Shown one piece after another: positions 1 through 7,256 of a stretch of 64,000 nt of DNA (the first letter of the stretch is position 1; each line of letters starts with the position of its first letter). A program made the position numbers and the translations under genes. Source of the stretch: VXLM01 sp034421575 (GTDB lineage Bacteria > Chloroflexota > Dehalococcoidia > Lucifugimonadales > VXLM01). Where the stretch lies: the NCBI GenBank assembly GCA_034421575.1, contig DAOUKG010000057.1, positions 98,921 through 162,920 of the forward strand, written 5' to 3'. Below the pieces are notes generated by a model. That model saw only the letters and a program-made list of their open reading frames with translations, made no database searches and was not told the origin of the DNA.

Positions 1-1716
1 GTAGTCGGCCTCGGCCTCTCCCTCCATGAGTCCAGAGATCTCGCGGAACTGGCGGCGCACCTCCTGCACCATCGCGCCCGCGGCCCGTCCGACCGCCTGC
101 ATCGTCAGAGCGGCGAAGAGGAACGGCATGAGGCTTCCGAGCAGGACGCCCATGAGCACCTTCACGTCCGTGAGGTTGAACACGCTCACATCGGTGACCT
201 CCGAGTAGGCGGCCATGAGGGCGAGGGCGGTCAGCACGGCAGAACCGATGGCGAAGCCCTTGCCCGTGGCCGCCGTCGTGTTGCCGAGCGAGTCCAGCGC
301 GTCTGTGCGCTCGCGGACCTCAGGATCGAGTCCGGCCTGCTCCGCGATGCCGCCCGCGTTGTCGGCGACGGGGCCGTAGGCGTCGGTGGCGAGGGTGATT
401 CCGAGCGTGGAGAGCATTCCCACGGCGGCCAGCGCCACGCCGTAGGTGCCCGCGAGGTCGTTGGTCAGCCACATGGCAATGACCACCACGATGCCCGGCA
501 CGAGCGTGCTCAGCATCCCCAAGCCGAGACCCCCGATGATGACCGTCGCCGGGCCGGTCTCCGACTGCGCGGCCAGTGACTTCGTGAACCGGTACTCGTA
601 GGATGTCGCGACCTCCGAGGCGGTTCCGATGACCTGCCCGGCGACGAGGCCGATGAGTATCACCCAGAACAGCTGGAAGGGAAGATCAAGCAGGGGGATG
701 AGTATGCCTGCCGCGATGAGCACCAGCACGCCGGAGGAGAATATGCCCGTCCGAAGCGACCAGAGGAGGCGGCCCATGTGAGCGCCCTCCGGGGCCCGTA
801 CGAGGAACGTTCCGAGGATTGACGCGATGATGCCCACGGAGGCCACAAGTATGGGCAGCATGAACAGCTCGTGGTCGAAATTCTTGGCGGTTTCGGCAAG
901 GTCCGCGTTCAGGGTAATCAGGCCCTTGTCGGCGAGCAGCGCGCCGCCCGTTGCCGCCAGCGCGAGGGTCGCGATGATCGAGCCGACGTACGACTCAAAG
1001 AGATCGGCACCCATGCCTGCCACGTCGCCCACGTTGTCGCCCACGTTATCCGCTATGGTGGCGGGGTTGCGGGGGTCGTCCTCGGGAATGCCCGCCTCGA
1101 CCTTGCCGACGAGGTCAGCGCCCACGTCCGCCGCCTTGGTGTAGATGCCGCCGCCCACTCTGGCGAACAGGGCAATCGACGACGCGCCCATGCCGAATCC
1201 GGCGACGATTTGGATGTCTTTGAATATCCAGTACAGGATTGCTACGCCGAGCAGTCCGATGCCCACGACCGTCAGGCCCATGACCGCGCCGCTGTTGAAG
1301 GCCAGGCGAAGGGCGGGGTTGAGTCCGGTCTGTGCCTTGACGGTCGTGCGGGTGTTGGCGCGCACCGCTATGCTCATGCCGATGTACCCGGCGAGCGCGG
1401 AGCCGACGGCCCCGATGAGGTAGGCGATGGCCGTGGAAGGGAGGCCGTCGGAGCTTTCACCGACCTTGCCCAGGATGTCGTAGTCGATGAATAGGGCAAG
1501 AATGATGACGACGACGATGACGAAGACGGCGAGAACGCCGTACTCGCGCTTGAGGAATGCGGCAGCGCCCTTCCGGATGGCGTCGCCGATGAACCGCACC
1601 CGCTCGTTACCCTCGTCCTCCCGCAAAATGCTCAAGGTGAGGTAGACAGCGAAGAGCAGTCCGACGACGGCCGCGCCGATTGCGAAGAAGATGATTTCCT
1701 GCATCTTGTCCCCCAT
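1..1716 (-). CDS. hppA: Membrane-bound pyrophosphatase, K+-dependent type (3' end outside window)
   Basis: Ion-translocating inorganic pyrophosphatase: it hydrolyses cytoplasmic PPi and pumps H+ (or Na+) across the membrane. The first 572 residues are present; family members run to about 670-800, so the C-terminus lies before base 1. The translation is a chain of hydrophobic helices. It carries the family signature DVGADLVGKVE near residue 197, followed by an Asn/Asp-rich loop (DNVGDNVGD). At about residue 478 it has GNTTAATGKG. In this family an Ala at the fifth position and a Gly three residues later mark the K+-dependent class; K+-independent enzymes have Lys there. The ATG at 1716 is preceded by GGAGG with 7 bases spacing; an in-frame ATG at 1704 is the alternative. 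Whether it pumps H+ or Na+ cannot be told from the part visible. Confidence 0.95.
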   Translation of the reverse strand, partial: MGDKMQEIIFFAIGAAVVGLLFAVYLTLSILREDEGNERVRFIGDAIRKGAAAFLKREYGVLAVFVIVVVIILALFIDYDILGKVGESSDGLPSTAIAYLIGAVGSALAGYIGMSIAVRANTRTTVKAQTGLNPALRLAFNSGAVMGLTVVGIGLLGVAILYWIFKDIQIVAGFGMGASSIALFARVGGGIYTKAADVGADLVGKVEAGIPEDDPRNPATIADNVGDNVGDVAGMGADLFESYVGSIIATLALAATGGALLADKGLITLNADLAETAKNFDHELFMLPILVASVGIIASILGTFLVRAPEGAHMGRLLWSLRTGIFSSGVLVLIAAGILIPLLDLPFQLFWVILIGLVAGQVIGTASEVATSYEYRFTKSLAAQSETGPATVIIGGLGLGMLSTLVPGIVVVIAMWLTNDLAGTYGVALAAVGMLSTLGITLATDAYGPVADNAGGIAEQAGLDPEVRERTDALDSLGNTTAATGKGFAIGSAVLTALALMAAYSEVTDVSVFNLTDVKVLMGVLLGSLMPFLFAALTMQAVGRAAGAMVQEVRRQFREISGLMEGEAEADY

Positions 1717-1860
1717 GAAAAAGCCTCCCCATTGGCGGGAAGACTTCGTGTGCTTTGCCTACGTTTGGAAGCGCCGTAAAAGTACCATAGCCGTGAACGG
1801 CATTCAAGGACAGGAGGTTCATAGCGGGGCATTCCCAAAGTTGCAAGTGAACTGCCCCTT

Positions 1861-1960
1861 CCGTTCACCCACTTATCAAGTACGGGGCAAGCCCTGAGCT
1901 TGTCGGAGGGTCGTCCGTTCATACTTCGACAGGCTCAGCACGAACGGACTTTGGAAAGGC
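1861..1960. repeat. Dispersed TTCGACAGGCTCAG-type repeat, double copy with hairpin insert
   Basis: Two facing copies of the repeat whose core is CTTCGACAGGCTCAG followed by about GTGAACGG. The left copy (1861-1910, inverted) carries the extra hairpin module with arms CCCCGTAC and GTACGGGG at about 1872-1893. The right copy starts at 1924. The whole block reappears in inverted orientation at 24577-24630 almost unchanged. Confidence 0.8.
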
Positions 1961-1975
1961 CTGGGGCTGGTGCGC

Positions 1976-2701
1976 CTATCTCACGGGGCGGGAGTACCAT
2001 CCGCTCCAGAACGCGTTTCGTCGGCGGAACAGGGCGATGAAAAGCGGGTTGGTCCAGACTAGGGTCTTCCACAGCGGCCACTTGTCGAAGCGGCGGCTGG
2101 AGGCCCTTACCTGTGGGTCGCGAATGAAACGGGCCGTGCGACCTGTCCGCTTGGCATATTTCTTGAGCGCCCAGAAGAAGTCGGCGTCCTCACCGATCCA
2201 CGCCTTTTCGTCGTAGCCTCCCACCTCGTCGAATACGGACTTGCGGCAGAACTGCGTCGCGCCCTGCGCCATCCCCGTCAGGCGCGAGAGGATGTGCCAG
2301 GCACGCAGGTAGAGCCGCATGGAGCGGCGCTTGGGGCGGTATTCGACGTCCACCGCGCCACCGACACAGGCCGGGTTGCTCATGGTCGTGTGGACTTCCT
2401 CTAAGAGCGTGGGGAGCAGTATCACGTCCGCGTCGACGAAGACGAGCACGTCGCCCTCGGCATGGCCTGCTCCGGCGTTTCGTGCTCGTGCAATGCCCTG
2501 AACCGGTTCGTGGACGACAGTCGCGCCTCTGCTTTGGGCGACGGCGGCGGTGTCGTCCTCGCTGTTGTTGTCGACGACGACTATGTTGACCTCGGAGTCC
2601 GAGTGGGTGCTCAGATGGGACGCGGAGGCTTGGATGGAGTCCAGCGTCGACGGGAGGTAGGCCTCTTCGTTGAAGGCGGGGATGATGATGGTGAGCTTCA
2701 A
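1976..2701 (-). CDS. Glycosyltransferase family 2
   Basis: GT-A fold glycosyltransferase that moves a sugar from a nucleotide-sugar donor to an unknown acceptor, probably at the inner face of the membrane. It opens with the typical LTIIIPAFNEE strand, has VVVDNNSEDDT, and the metal-binding FVDADV at about residue 88. GEDADF near residue 170 is the usual acidic acceptor-side motif. I chose the TTG at 2701 because it gives the family-typical N-terminus and does not overlap the upstream HigA gene. An ATG at 2788 would add 29 residues without homology and overlap HigA by 59 bp. No C-terminal membrane segment is evident. Substrate unknown. Confidence 0.85.
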   Translation of the reverse strand: MKLTIIIPAFNEEAYLPSTLDSIQASASHLSTHSDSEVNIVVVDNNSEDDTAAVAQSRGATVVHEPVQGIARARNAGAGHAEGDVLVFVDADVILLPTLLEEVHTTMSNPACVGGAVDVEYRPKRRSMRLYLRAWHILSRLTGMAQGATQFCRKSVFDEVGGYDEKAWIGEDADFFWALKKYAKRTGRTARFIRDPQVRASSRRFDKWPLWKTLVWTNPLFIALFRRRNAFWSGWYSRPVR

Positions 2702-2729
2702 GGATGATGAAAGGACTACAGCTAGACGG

Positions 2730-3056
2730 TTACTCGGACCGGTTACCTGCGGCTGGTGCCATCTCTCTCGGTCGCACTCGTTCCGCAATGTCCTTGCCGG
2801 ACTCGATCTCCGCGGTACGCAGTTCGAAGGTCTGCTGCAGGTTCAGCCAGAGTTGCGGCGTGGTACCCAGGTAACGAGACAGACGCAGGGCCGTATCGGT
2901 GGTTATCCCGCGCTGTCCCTTCAATATCGCGGTAATCCGGTTGGTGGGAACGCCTAGTGCGACAGCCAGCGCATTGGCCGACATTTCAAGCTCCTGAAGC
3001 TCCTCGCCCAGAATCTCACCGGGATGTACCGGTCGCATACCGTTGCTGATGCTCAT
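2730..3056 (-). CDS. higA: HigA-family antitoxin, orphan
   Basis: 108-residue DNA-binding antitoxin. It begins with the HigA hallmark RPVHPGEILGEELQELEMS and continues with a Xre-type helix-turn-helix (about residues 26-75: ALAVALGVPTNRITAILKGQ, then TALRLSRYLGTTPQLWLNLQ). HigA proteins bind their own promoter and neutralise a RelE-like mRNA interferase, HigB. Normally higB lies immediately upstream, but only 26 bp separate this gene from the translin-family gene and no HigB-sized ORF is present. It may act on a distant toxin or simply as a repressor. Start ATG at 3056. Confidence 0.88.
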   Translation of the reverse strand: MSISNGMRPVHPGEILGEELQELEMSANALAVALGVPTNRITAILKGQRGITTDTALRLSRYLGTTPQLWLNLQQTFELRTAEIESGKDIAERVRPREMAPAAGNRSE

Positions 3057-3082
3057 TTGAGGTTTCCTAAATGGACTGGCTT

Positions 3083-3733
3083 CTACTCAAACCGTTCCCG
3101 CGCCTCGGCGAGGCGCTCTTCGAGCCGCTGCTGGCGGAGGGCGACAGTGAGATCGCCGCGGGTGCGTTCGAGGATGCCGCGCACCATGTCCGTGCTCCGG
3201 CGGAGGCCCCGTGTAACGGCGTCGGGGTAGTCCATCGTGACGAGCACGGTGTATATCTCGTCCATGATGTCGAGCAGCTCTTCGCACCGGGAGAAGTCGT
3301 CCGTGCGGAGGGCGTCGAGGATGAAGCGCCGCAGCTCGCCGACGGTGTCTGCCAGGCCTCCCAGATAGGGCGCGGCCCCGATGCCAAGCTCGTCGGCGGT
3401 GGGCATGGGGCGGCCCTCGATGAGGGCGAGGGTGACGGCGGCCTCGGTGTACTCCTTCAGGGCGTCTTCGATGTAGCCGCCATAGTACACGCGGGGCTGC
3501 TGTTCGCGGAGGGCGATGGCCTGGCCTGAAAGCTCTGCCACCGTGTCGAGGAGCTTCTTTGCCTGGTCGTGCTCGCCGCGATGAGTGGCGCGGATGGAGT
3601 TGGCCGAGTTGCGGACGATCTCCCGCGAGAGGCGCAGCCCCTGCTCGCGGTCGGCGTGGGTGTTCGCAAATTCCTGTGATGCGGATTCTGCTATTGCTTG
3701 AAGCTCGTTCTTGCGGTCAGGTGTGGTACTCAG
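3083..3733 (-). CDS. Translin-family protein, probable CTG start
   Basis: Translin-family (PF01997) all-helical protein. Eukaryotic translin/TRAX and archaeal homologues bind single-stranded nucleic acid and have RNase activity. Family features seen: the helix GYIEDALKEYTEAAVTLALI, then YLGGLADTVGELRRFILDAL, which matches the D-x-x-G-E-x-x-R core, and a C-terminal DLTVALRQQRLEERL helix. A GTG at 3541 gives only 152 residues and cuts off the first helices. The same frame stays open and family-like (NELQAIAESASQEF) back to the thiE stop at 3739, but contains no ATG, GTG or TTG. A CTG at 3733 lies 7 bases behind AAGGAG and gives about 216 residues, the usual family size. Translationally coupled to thiE; higA follows. 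Confidence 0.75.
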   Translation of the reverse strand: MSTTPDRKNELQAIAESASQEFANTHADREQGLRLSREIVRNSANSIRATHRGEHDQAKKLLDTVAELSGQAIALREQQPRVYYGGYIEDALKEYTEAAVTLALIEGRPMPTADELGIGAAPYLGGLADTVGELRRFILDALRTDDFSRCEELLDIMDEIYTVLVTMDYPDAVTRGLRRSTDMVRGILERTRGDLTVALRQQRLEERLAEARERFE

Positions 3734-3736
3734 GGG

Positions 3737-4390
3737 TCAACTCCTTGCGTCTACAATCGCGTCGACCAAGCGTCGCGCGGCGGCTTCCGGGTCGTCGGCC
3801 ATCGTGACCGCGCTGATGACGGACACGCAGTCGGCTCCGGCCTTGATAACAGCCCCGACGTTGCTCTCGTTGATGCCTCCGATGGCCACGAGCGGTATGT
3901 CCGTTATGGCACGTGCGCTCCTGATGCCGTCAAGCCCGATTGCCTGCCGAGCACCCTTGCCAACGGTGGTCGTCGGGAACACCGCGCCAACCGCAACGTA
4001 GTCTACACCCATCGATACCGACTCCTCGACCTCCGCGTCCGTGTTGTTCGAGCGGCCAATCAGCTTGCCCGGTGCGAGGATCCGTCTCGCAACGTCCACG
4101 GGAAGGTCGGACTGTCCCAGGTGTACGCCGTCGGCGTCGCTCGCGAATCCGAGCGCAATGTCGTCGTTCACGAAGAACAGAGCATCGTGGGCGTGACACA
4201 GCTCTCGCATCCTCACCGCGACGGGGAGCACGTCTCCCCGGTCTCCCGACTTGTCGCGGAGCTGCAGGACACGCGCCCCACCCTGCAGCGCCGCCTCCGC
4301 GACCTCCACGACAGGACGACCCCGCGTGGCGTCCGGCCCCACGATGACGTAGAGGCCGGAGATGTTGGGTTGGATAGTAGCTTTGTCCAA
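3737..4390 (-). CDS. thiE: Thiamine-phosphate synthase
   Basis: Joins hydroxymethylpyrimidine pyrophosphate and the thiazole phosphate to make thiamine monophosphate. The 217-residue TIM barrel shows the ThiE landmarks in order: VLQLRDKS (phosphate/pyrimidine site, about residue 41), FVNDDIAL, ADGVHLGQSDLP, VGAVFPTTT, and PLVAIGGI before the last helices. Length is normal. The TTG start at 4390 sits 6 bp behind the stop of the restriction-endonuclease-like gene; its stop is in frame with, and 3 bp ahead of, the translin gene. No TPP riboswitch was recognised upstream, and no other thi genes are in the window. Confidence 0.92.
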   Translation of the reverse strand: MDKATIQPNISGLYVIVGPDATRGRPVVEVAEAALQGGARVLQLRDKSGDRGDVLPVAVRMRELCHAHDALFFVNDDIALGFASDADGVHLGQSDLPVDVARRILAPGKLIGRSNNTDAEVEESVSMGVDYVAVGAVFPTTTVGKGARQAIGLDGIRSARAITDIPLVAIGGINESNVGAVIKAGADCVSVISAVTMADDPEAAARRLVDAIVDARS

Positions 4391-4395
4391 ACCCC

Positions 4396-5268
4396 TCAGG
4401 TCCTGTCTGCCAGCCGTTGGCGATATCCGAGCAAGTCTTCATCAGTTACGGCCTCCGGCGGCACAAGCTGATAGTGCTTCTCCGAAGCGACTCTAATGTC
4501 GTCTCCTTGTTGCTCGAACTCGAAGAGCGCGATCAGTTCATCCTTCATGAATTGCGCCCCAACGGGCCGACAGATGAGGGACGGCAGCTTTTCCGCACAG
4601 ACGGCGATGTCTTGTTCGATCTGGACCCGGTTGAGCTTGTCGCTGCCTCCCTTAGCCTGAACGGGCACAACATAGTGTGAGCCACTCTTGTCCACGCCAA
4701 CGTAAATCTCATCCGTCTCTACTTGGCCCATGCCCGTGACAGTCGTCCGCAAGTGGTTCTGCAACGAATAGCAGGTGATGCCCAAGAACACATCGATCAG
4801 ACGGTTGCAGCGGACACGGGCCAGCAGGGCCTGTTCGTCGCTGAAGGAATACTTGGAGATTATTCCGGGAGTCGCGTCGGGTATCTTTGTGATGGCGAGG
4901 TTGGGGTTGGCTGCAAGCGGAATGTCCGTGACCAGCACGAATCGGTACTTGCCACGCCCCGCCGGACGAATGATCCACGTTTCCCCTTCAGACGCTGCTT
5001 CGAGAATGCTGGCCGGGAGTTCAGTCCTGTACCGGAAGCTGTAGATGAGGTCACCAGGGTTTCTAGGCAACTCGATTTTCAGCTTCGACGCGAAGGTAGC
5101 TATATCGTCGCGTTCAAAGTCAACGTCACGCTGACCACGCTTATACTTCGCGTGGAATATAGCCTCTATGATTGCCGAGTAGCGGTTGGCGGGCGGAATA
5201 GGACGCTCCTTACTTCCCTCAGTTACCTTGCCATTCCAGCACGACGACCTCTTCTCGAAGCTGCTCAC
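4396..5268 (-). CDS. Putative restriction endonuclease, PD-(D/E)xK-like
   Basis: 290-residue protein that I read as the nuclease partner of the adjacent DNA methyltransferase. The likely active-site region is ETDEIYVGVD (residues 184-193) followed by VPVQAKGG (202-209), giving an E/D...Q-x-K form of the PD-(D/E)xK motif, then VQIEQDIAV. The N-terminal 130 residues (IYSFRYRTELPASI, then RPAGRGKYRFVLV) may serve recognition. The GTG at 5268 overlaps the end of the methyltransferase gene by 50 bp, which is usual for restriction-modification pairs, and no later in-frame start is convincing. Base use looks less GC-rich than in thiE. Cleavage specificity cannot be read from the sequence. Confidence 0.7.
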   Translation of the reverse strand: MSSFEKRSSCWNGKVTEGSKERPIPPANRYSAIIEAIFHAKYKRGQRDVDFERDDIATFASKLKIELPRNPGDLIYSFRYRTELPASILEAASEGETWIIRPAGRGKYRFVLVTDIPLAANPNLAITKIPDATPGIISKYSFSDEQALLARVRCNRLIDVFLGITCYSLQNHLRTTVTGMGQVETDEIYVGVDKSGSHYVVPVQAKGGSDKLNRVQIEQDIAVCAEKLPSLICRPVGAQFMKDELIALFEFEQQGDDIRVASEKHYQLVPPEAVTDEDLLGYRQRLADRT

Positions 5269-6547
5269 CTGTAACGGTTGACGGTCTGGTACGGAACAAG
5301 TCTATATCGATAACCCTGTAGCCGAGTGATTGGGCAAGGTCGGCGAGGATCTGCCCCGTGCGAATCATGACTCTCAGATACGATGCCTGATCGCCGACCA
5401 CATAGGCGAGTCTTGCGCCGGGCCGAAGAACCGGCCGCAAGGAGGCCAAATGTCTCGCCATCCCGCCGAAATAGAGCTGTGTGACACGAGGATACAGGCG
5501 CTCGAATCCGGATGTCTTGCCGAGTTCGATTCGCCGTCGCTCAATGGCTTTGGCAATTTCCTGTATCGCCGGGTGCTGCGCGACCTCCCGGTCGTCGGTG
5601 TCGGACTTGTACACGCCTCTGGTATTGGACCGGACCAGATCCTTCTTGAGCGTCCGCAGTTCCCGCCTGTCGCGTATCAGGCCGAGGATCACCGACTCCA
5701 ATCTCGTTGTCCGCGTGTAGTCCTTTTCGTTCGGGTAGGGAGGGGACGTTATCACCGCGTCGACCGAGTTGAGCTTTAGCACTCGGTCCGCCTCCCGCGA
5801 GTCTGCCTTGTGAACCTGCGCGGGCACAAGCGCCTGTTTTCTTACGAGGCCGATATCGTGGACGATCGCACTCATGCCGTCGAGCCATGCCTCCACGACC
5901 GGGGCATCGTCCTTGATTCGACCCAGCCCAACTTCAGGGCCGAACTTCAAATTACCGATGCGGTGAACCAGCGCCTTCGCAAGCGCTAGCCGCCCGTATT
6001 GTCGTAGGTTGGGATCGCCATGCCGGTCGATCTCGTCCAAGAGTACGAGCGTTTTATGCAGAGGCGCGGGGCTGATCGAGTCCTTCAGCAAGAGCTTGGA
6101 CTGCTCGGGGTCAAGTGTCCGCATGGAAGGTTGAGCATTTCCGTTCGCCGCGAGCAGGGGAAGACCGGTCCAATCGCCGATTCCGTCCCTCTCGAAGGCC
6201 TCCCGTGTCGATGCCGCGACCTCTTCGGCGTATTCCCATAGCGTGGGGGCGTCGACCGACCAATCGACCTTCGCTGAGCTTGCGAAATGCGCCATCGGGT
6301 TTGATTCTATACCCACGCCGGCAATGCCAAGCTTCTTACACTCCACCAACGTGGTGCCCGTACCGCAAAAGGGGTCTAGAACGGTGTCGGTGGGTTCGAC
6401 GCCCAGCCGTTCGAGGTAGTCTCGTACCAGGTGCGGCGGGAATGAGAGGACGAACCGGTACCAGTCATGCACCGCGCGGTCTTCCGACCGCAGCTTGTTC
6501 CGGTCGGAAGAGCCACTGCCAACGTCTTTGAGAGTCTCGGTCGCCAT
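5219..6547 (-). CDS. Site-specific DNA methyltransferase (TSPPY type)
   Basis: 442-residue DNA methyltransferase. Motif I for S-adenosylmethionine is DPFCGTGTT (residues 58-66) and the catalytic motif IV is TSPPYP (267-272). The SPPY form is most often found in N4-cytosine methyltransferases, though base specificity is not certain. Order is I then IV with about 200 residues between them, partly the target-recognition part. A C-terminal LAYVVGDQASYLRV strand follows. ATG start at 6547. It is the first gene of the leftward unit methyltransferase, endonuclease, thiE, translin. Lower GC than neighbours and the position inside a metabolic operon suggest acquisition by transfer. Confidence 0.88.
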   Translation of the reverse strand: MATETLKDVGSGSSDRNKLRSEDRAVHDWYRFVLSFPPHLVRDYLERLGVEPTDTVLDPFCGTGTTLVECKKLGIAGVGIESNPMAHFASSAKVDWSVDAPTLWEYAEEVAASTREAFERDGIGDWTGLPLLAANGNAQPSMRTLDPEQSKLLLKDSISPAPLHKTLVLLDEIDRHGDPNLRQYGRLALAKALVHRIGNLKFGPEVGLGRIKDDAPVVEAWLDGMSAIVHDIGLVRKQALVPAQVHKADSREADRVLKLNSVDAVITSPPYPNEKDYTRTTRLESVILGLIRDRRELRTLKKDLVRSNTRGVYKSDTDDREVAQHPAIQEIAKAIERRRIELGKTSGFERLYPRVTQLYFGGMARHLASLRPVLRPGARLAYVVGDQASYLRVMIRTGQILADLAQSLGYRVIDIDLFRTRPSTVTGEQLREEVVVLEWQGN

Positions 6548-6603
6548 GACCCTAGTTTCCTGTCTCTGAAGTACGTCGTATTGTTCGGCCTGGTCTTCTA
6601 GGC

Positions 6604-6640
6604 CGAGAGAACTGGATTCCGGCCTTCGCCGGAATGACGG
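6604..6640. repeat. GGATTCCGGCCTTCGCCGG hairpin repeat
   Basis: Single copy of the module TGGATTCCGGC-CTTC-GCCGGAATGACGG that also forms the core of the TAATACC elements at 9578, 10464, 25668 and 62292. Here it stands alone, without terminal inverted repeats, between the methyltransferase start and the coiled-coil gene. Confidence 0.75.
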
Positions 6641-6699
6641 ATGAGCTTCGATGGTTGTCGCACTTATTCAATGAACTTGCGAAACGGGACACTAGTCGC

Positions 6700-7245
6700 C
6701 TAGGGGGGCGTTGCGTTCGCGATCAAGCGGAGGTTCTCTGCCAAGTTACGGATGTCAGCCTGGGTTAGATCCAAGGTATCGACCGCGCGATCAACATCCT
6801 GCCTGGCCTGTTCGAGGGCACTTGCGGCACGCGATACCGAGTCACTCATTGTGCTAGCGATAATGTCGGAACTTTCCGCCACCTTGCTTATGTCTGTCTG
6901 CACTTGATCCAGATCATCTACTGTGCGGCTGATATTTTGCCCGGCCTCTTCAAGGGCGGTTGCAGCCCGTGAAATTGAGTCGCTCATAGCGTTTGCGTTA
7001 CGGTCGAAACTCTCCACCACCCTATCTATATCCGCCTGCGCTTGATCCAACTCATCCACTGCGCGGGTGACATCCTTCCCTACCCCTTCAGCGGTCTTTT
7101 CAAAGGTGCTGGCGGTCTCTCCCAGCCTGTTCACTGTGTCGAACACGGAGGAAACATTGATAATCGCAATGACCAGCAGGACATTTCCAAACAGCAGTAG
7201 AAATGCCAGCAACACCTTGATGAGCATGTTCAGTTTCGACGACAT
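6700..7245 (-). CDS. Membrane-anchored coiled-coil protein with internal repeats
   Basis: 181-residue protein of unknown function. Residues 9-30 (MLIKVLLAFLLLFGNVLLVI and on) form one membrane helix. The rest is predicted coiled coil made of about 55-residue units that repeat DLDQxQxDIxxVxES, then AxxMSDSxSRAAxALExA, then a DR-VD-LD step. Two units are nearly full and a third is partial. Such layouts resemble signalling or envelope-spanning spacer proteins, but I do not recognise a family. The ATG at 7245 sits behind GAGGGGGAAAG, 11 bp after the stop of the upstream 256-residue gene, so the two are probably co-transcribed. A longer reading frame to 7992 is a shadow of that gene. Confidence 0.75.
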   Translation of the reverse strand: MSSKLNMLIKVLLAFLLLFGNVLLVIAIINVSSVFDTVNRLGETASTFEKTAEGVGKDVTRAVDELDQAQADIDRVVESFDRNANAMSDSISRAATALEEAGQNISRTVDDLDQVQTDISKVAESSDIIASTMSDSVSRAASALEQARQDVDRAVDTLDLTQADIRNLAENLRLIANATPP

Positions 7246-7256
7246 GTCTTTCCCCC

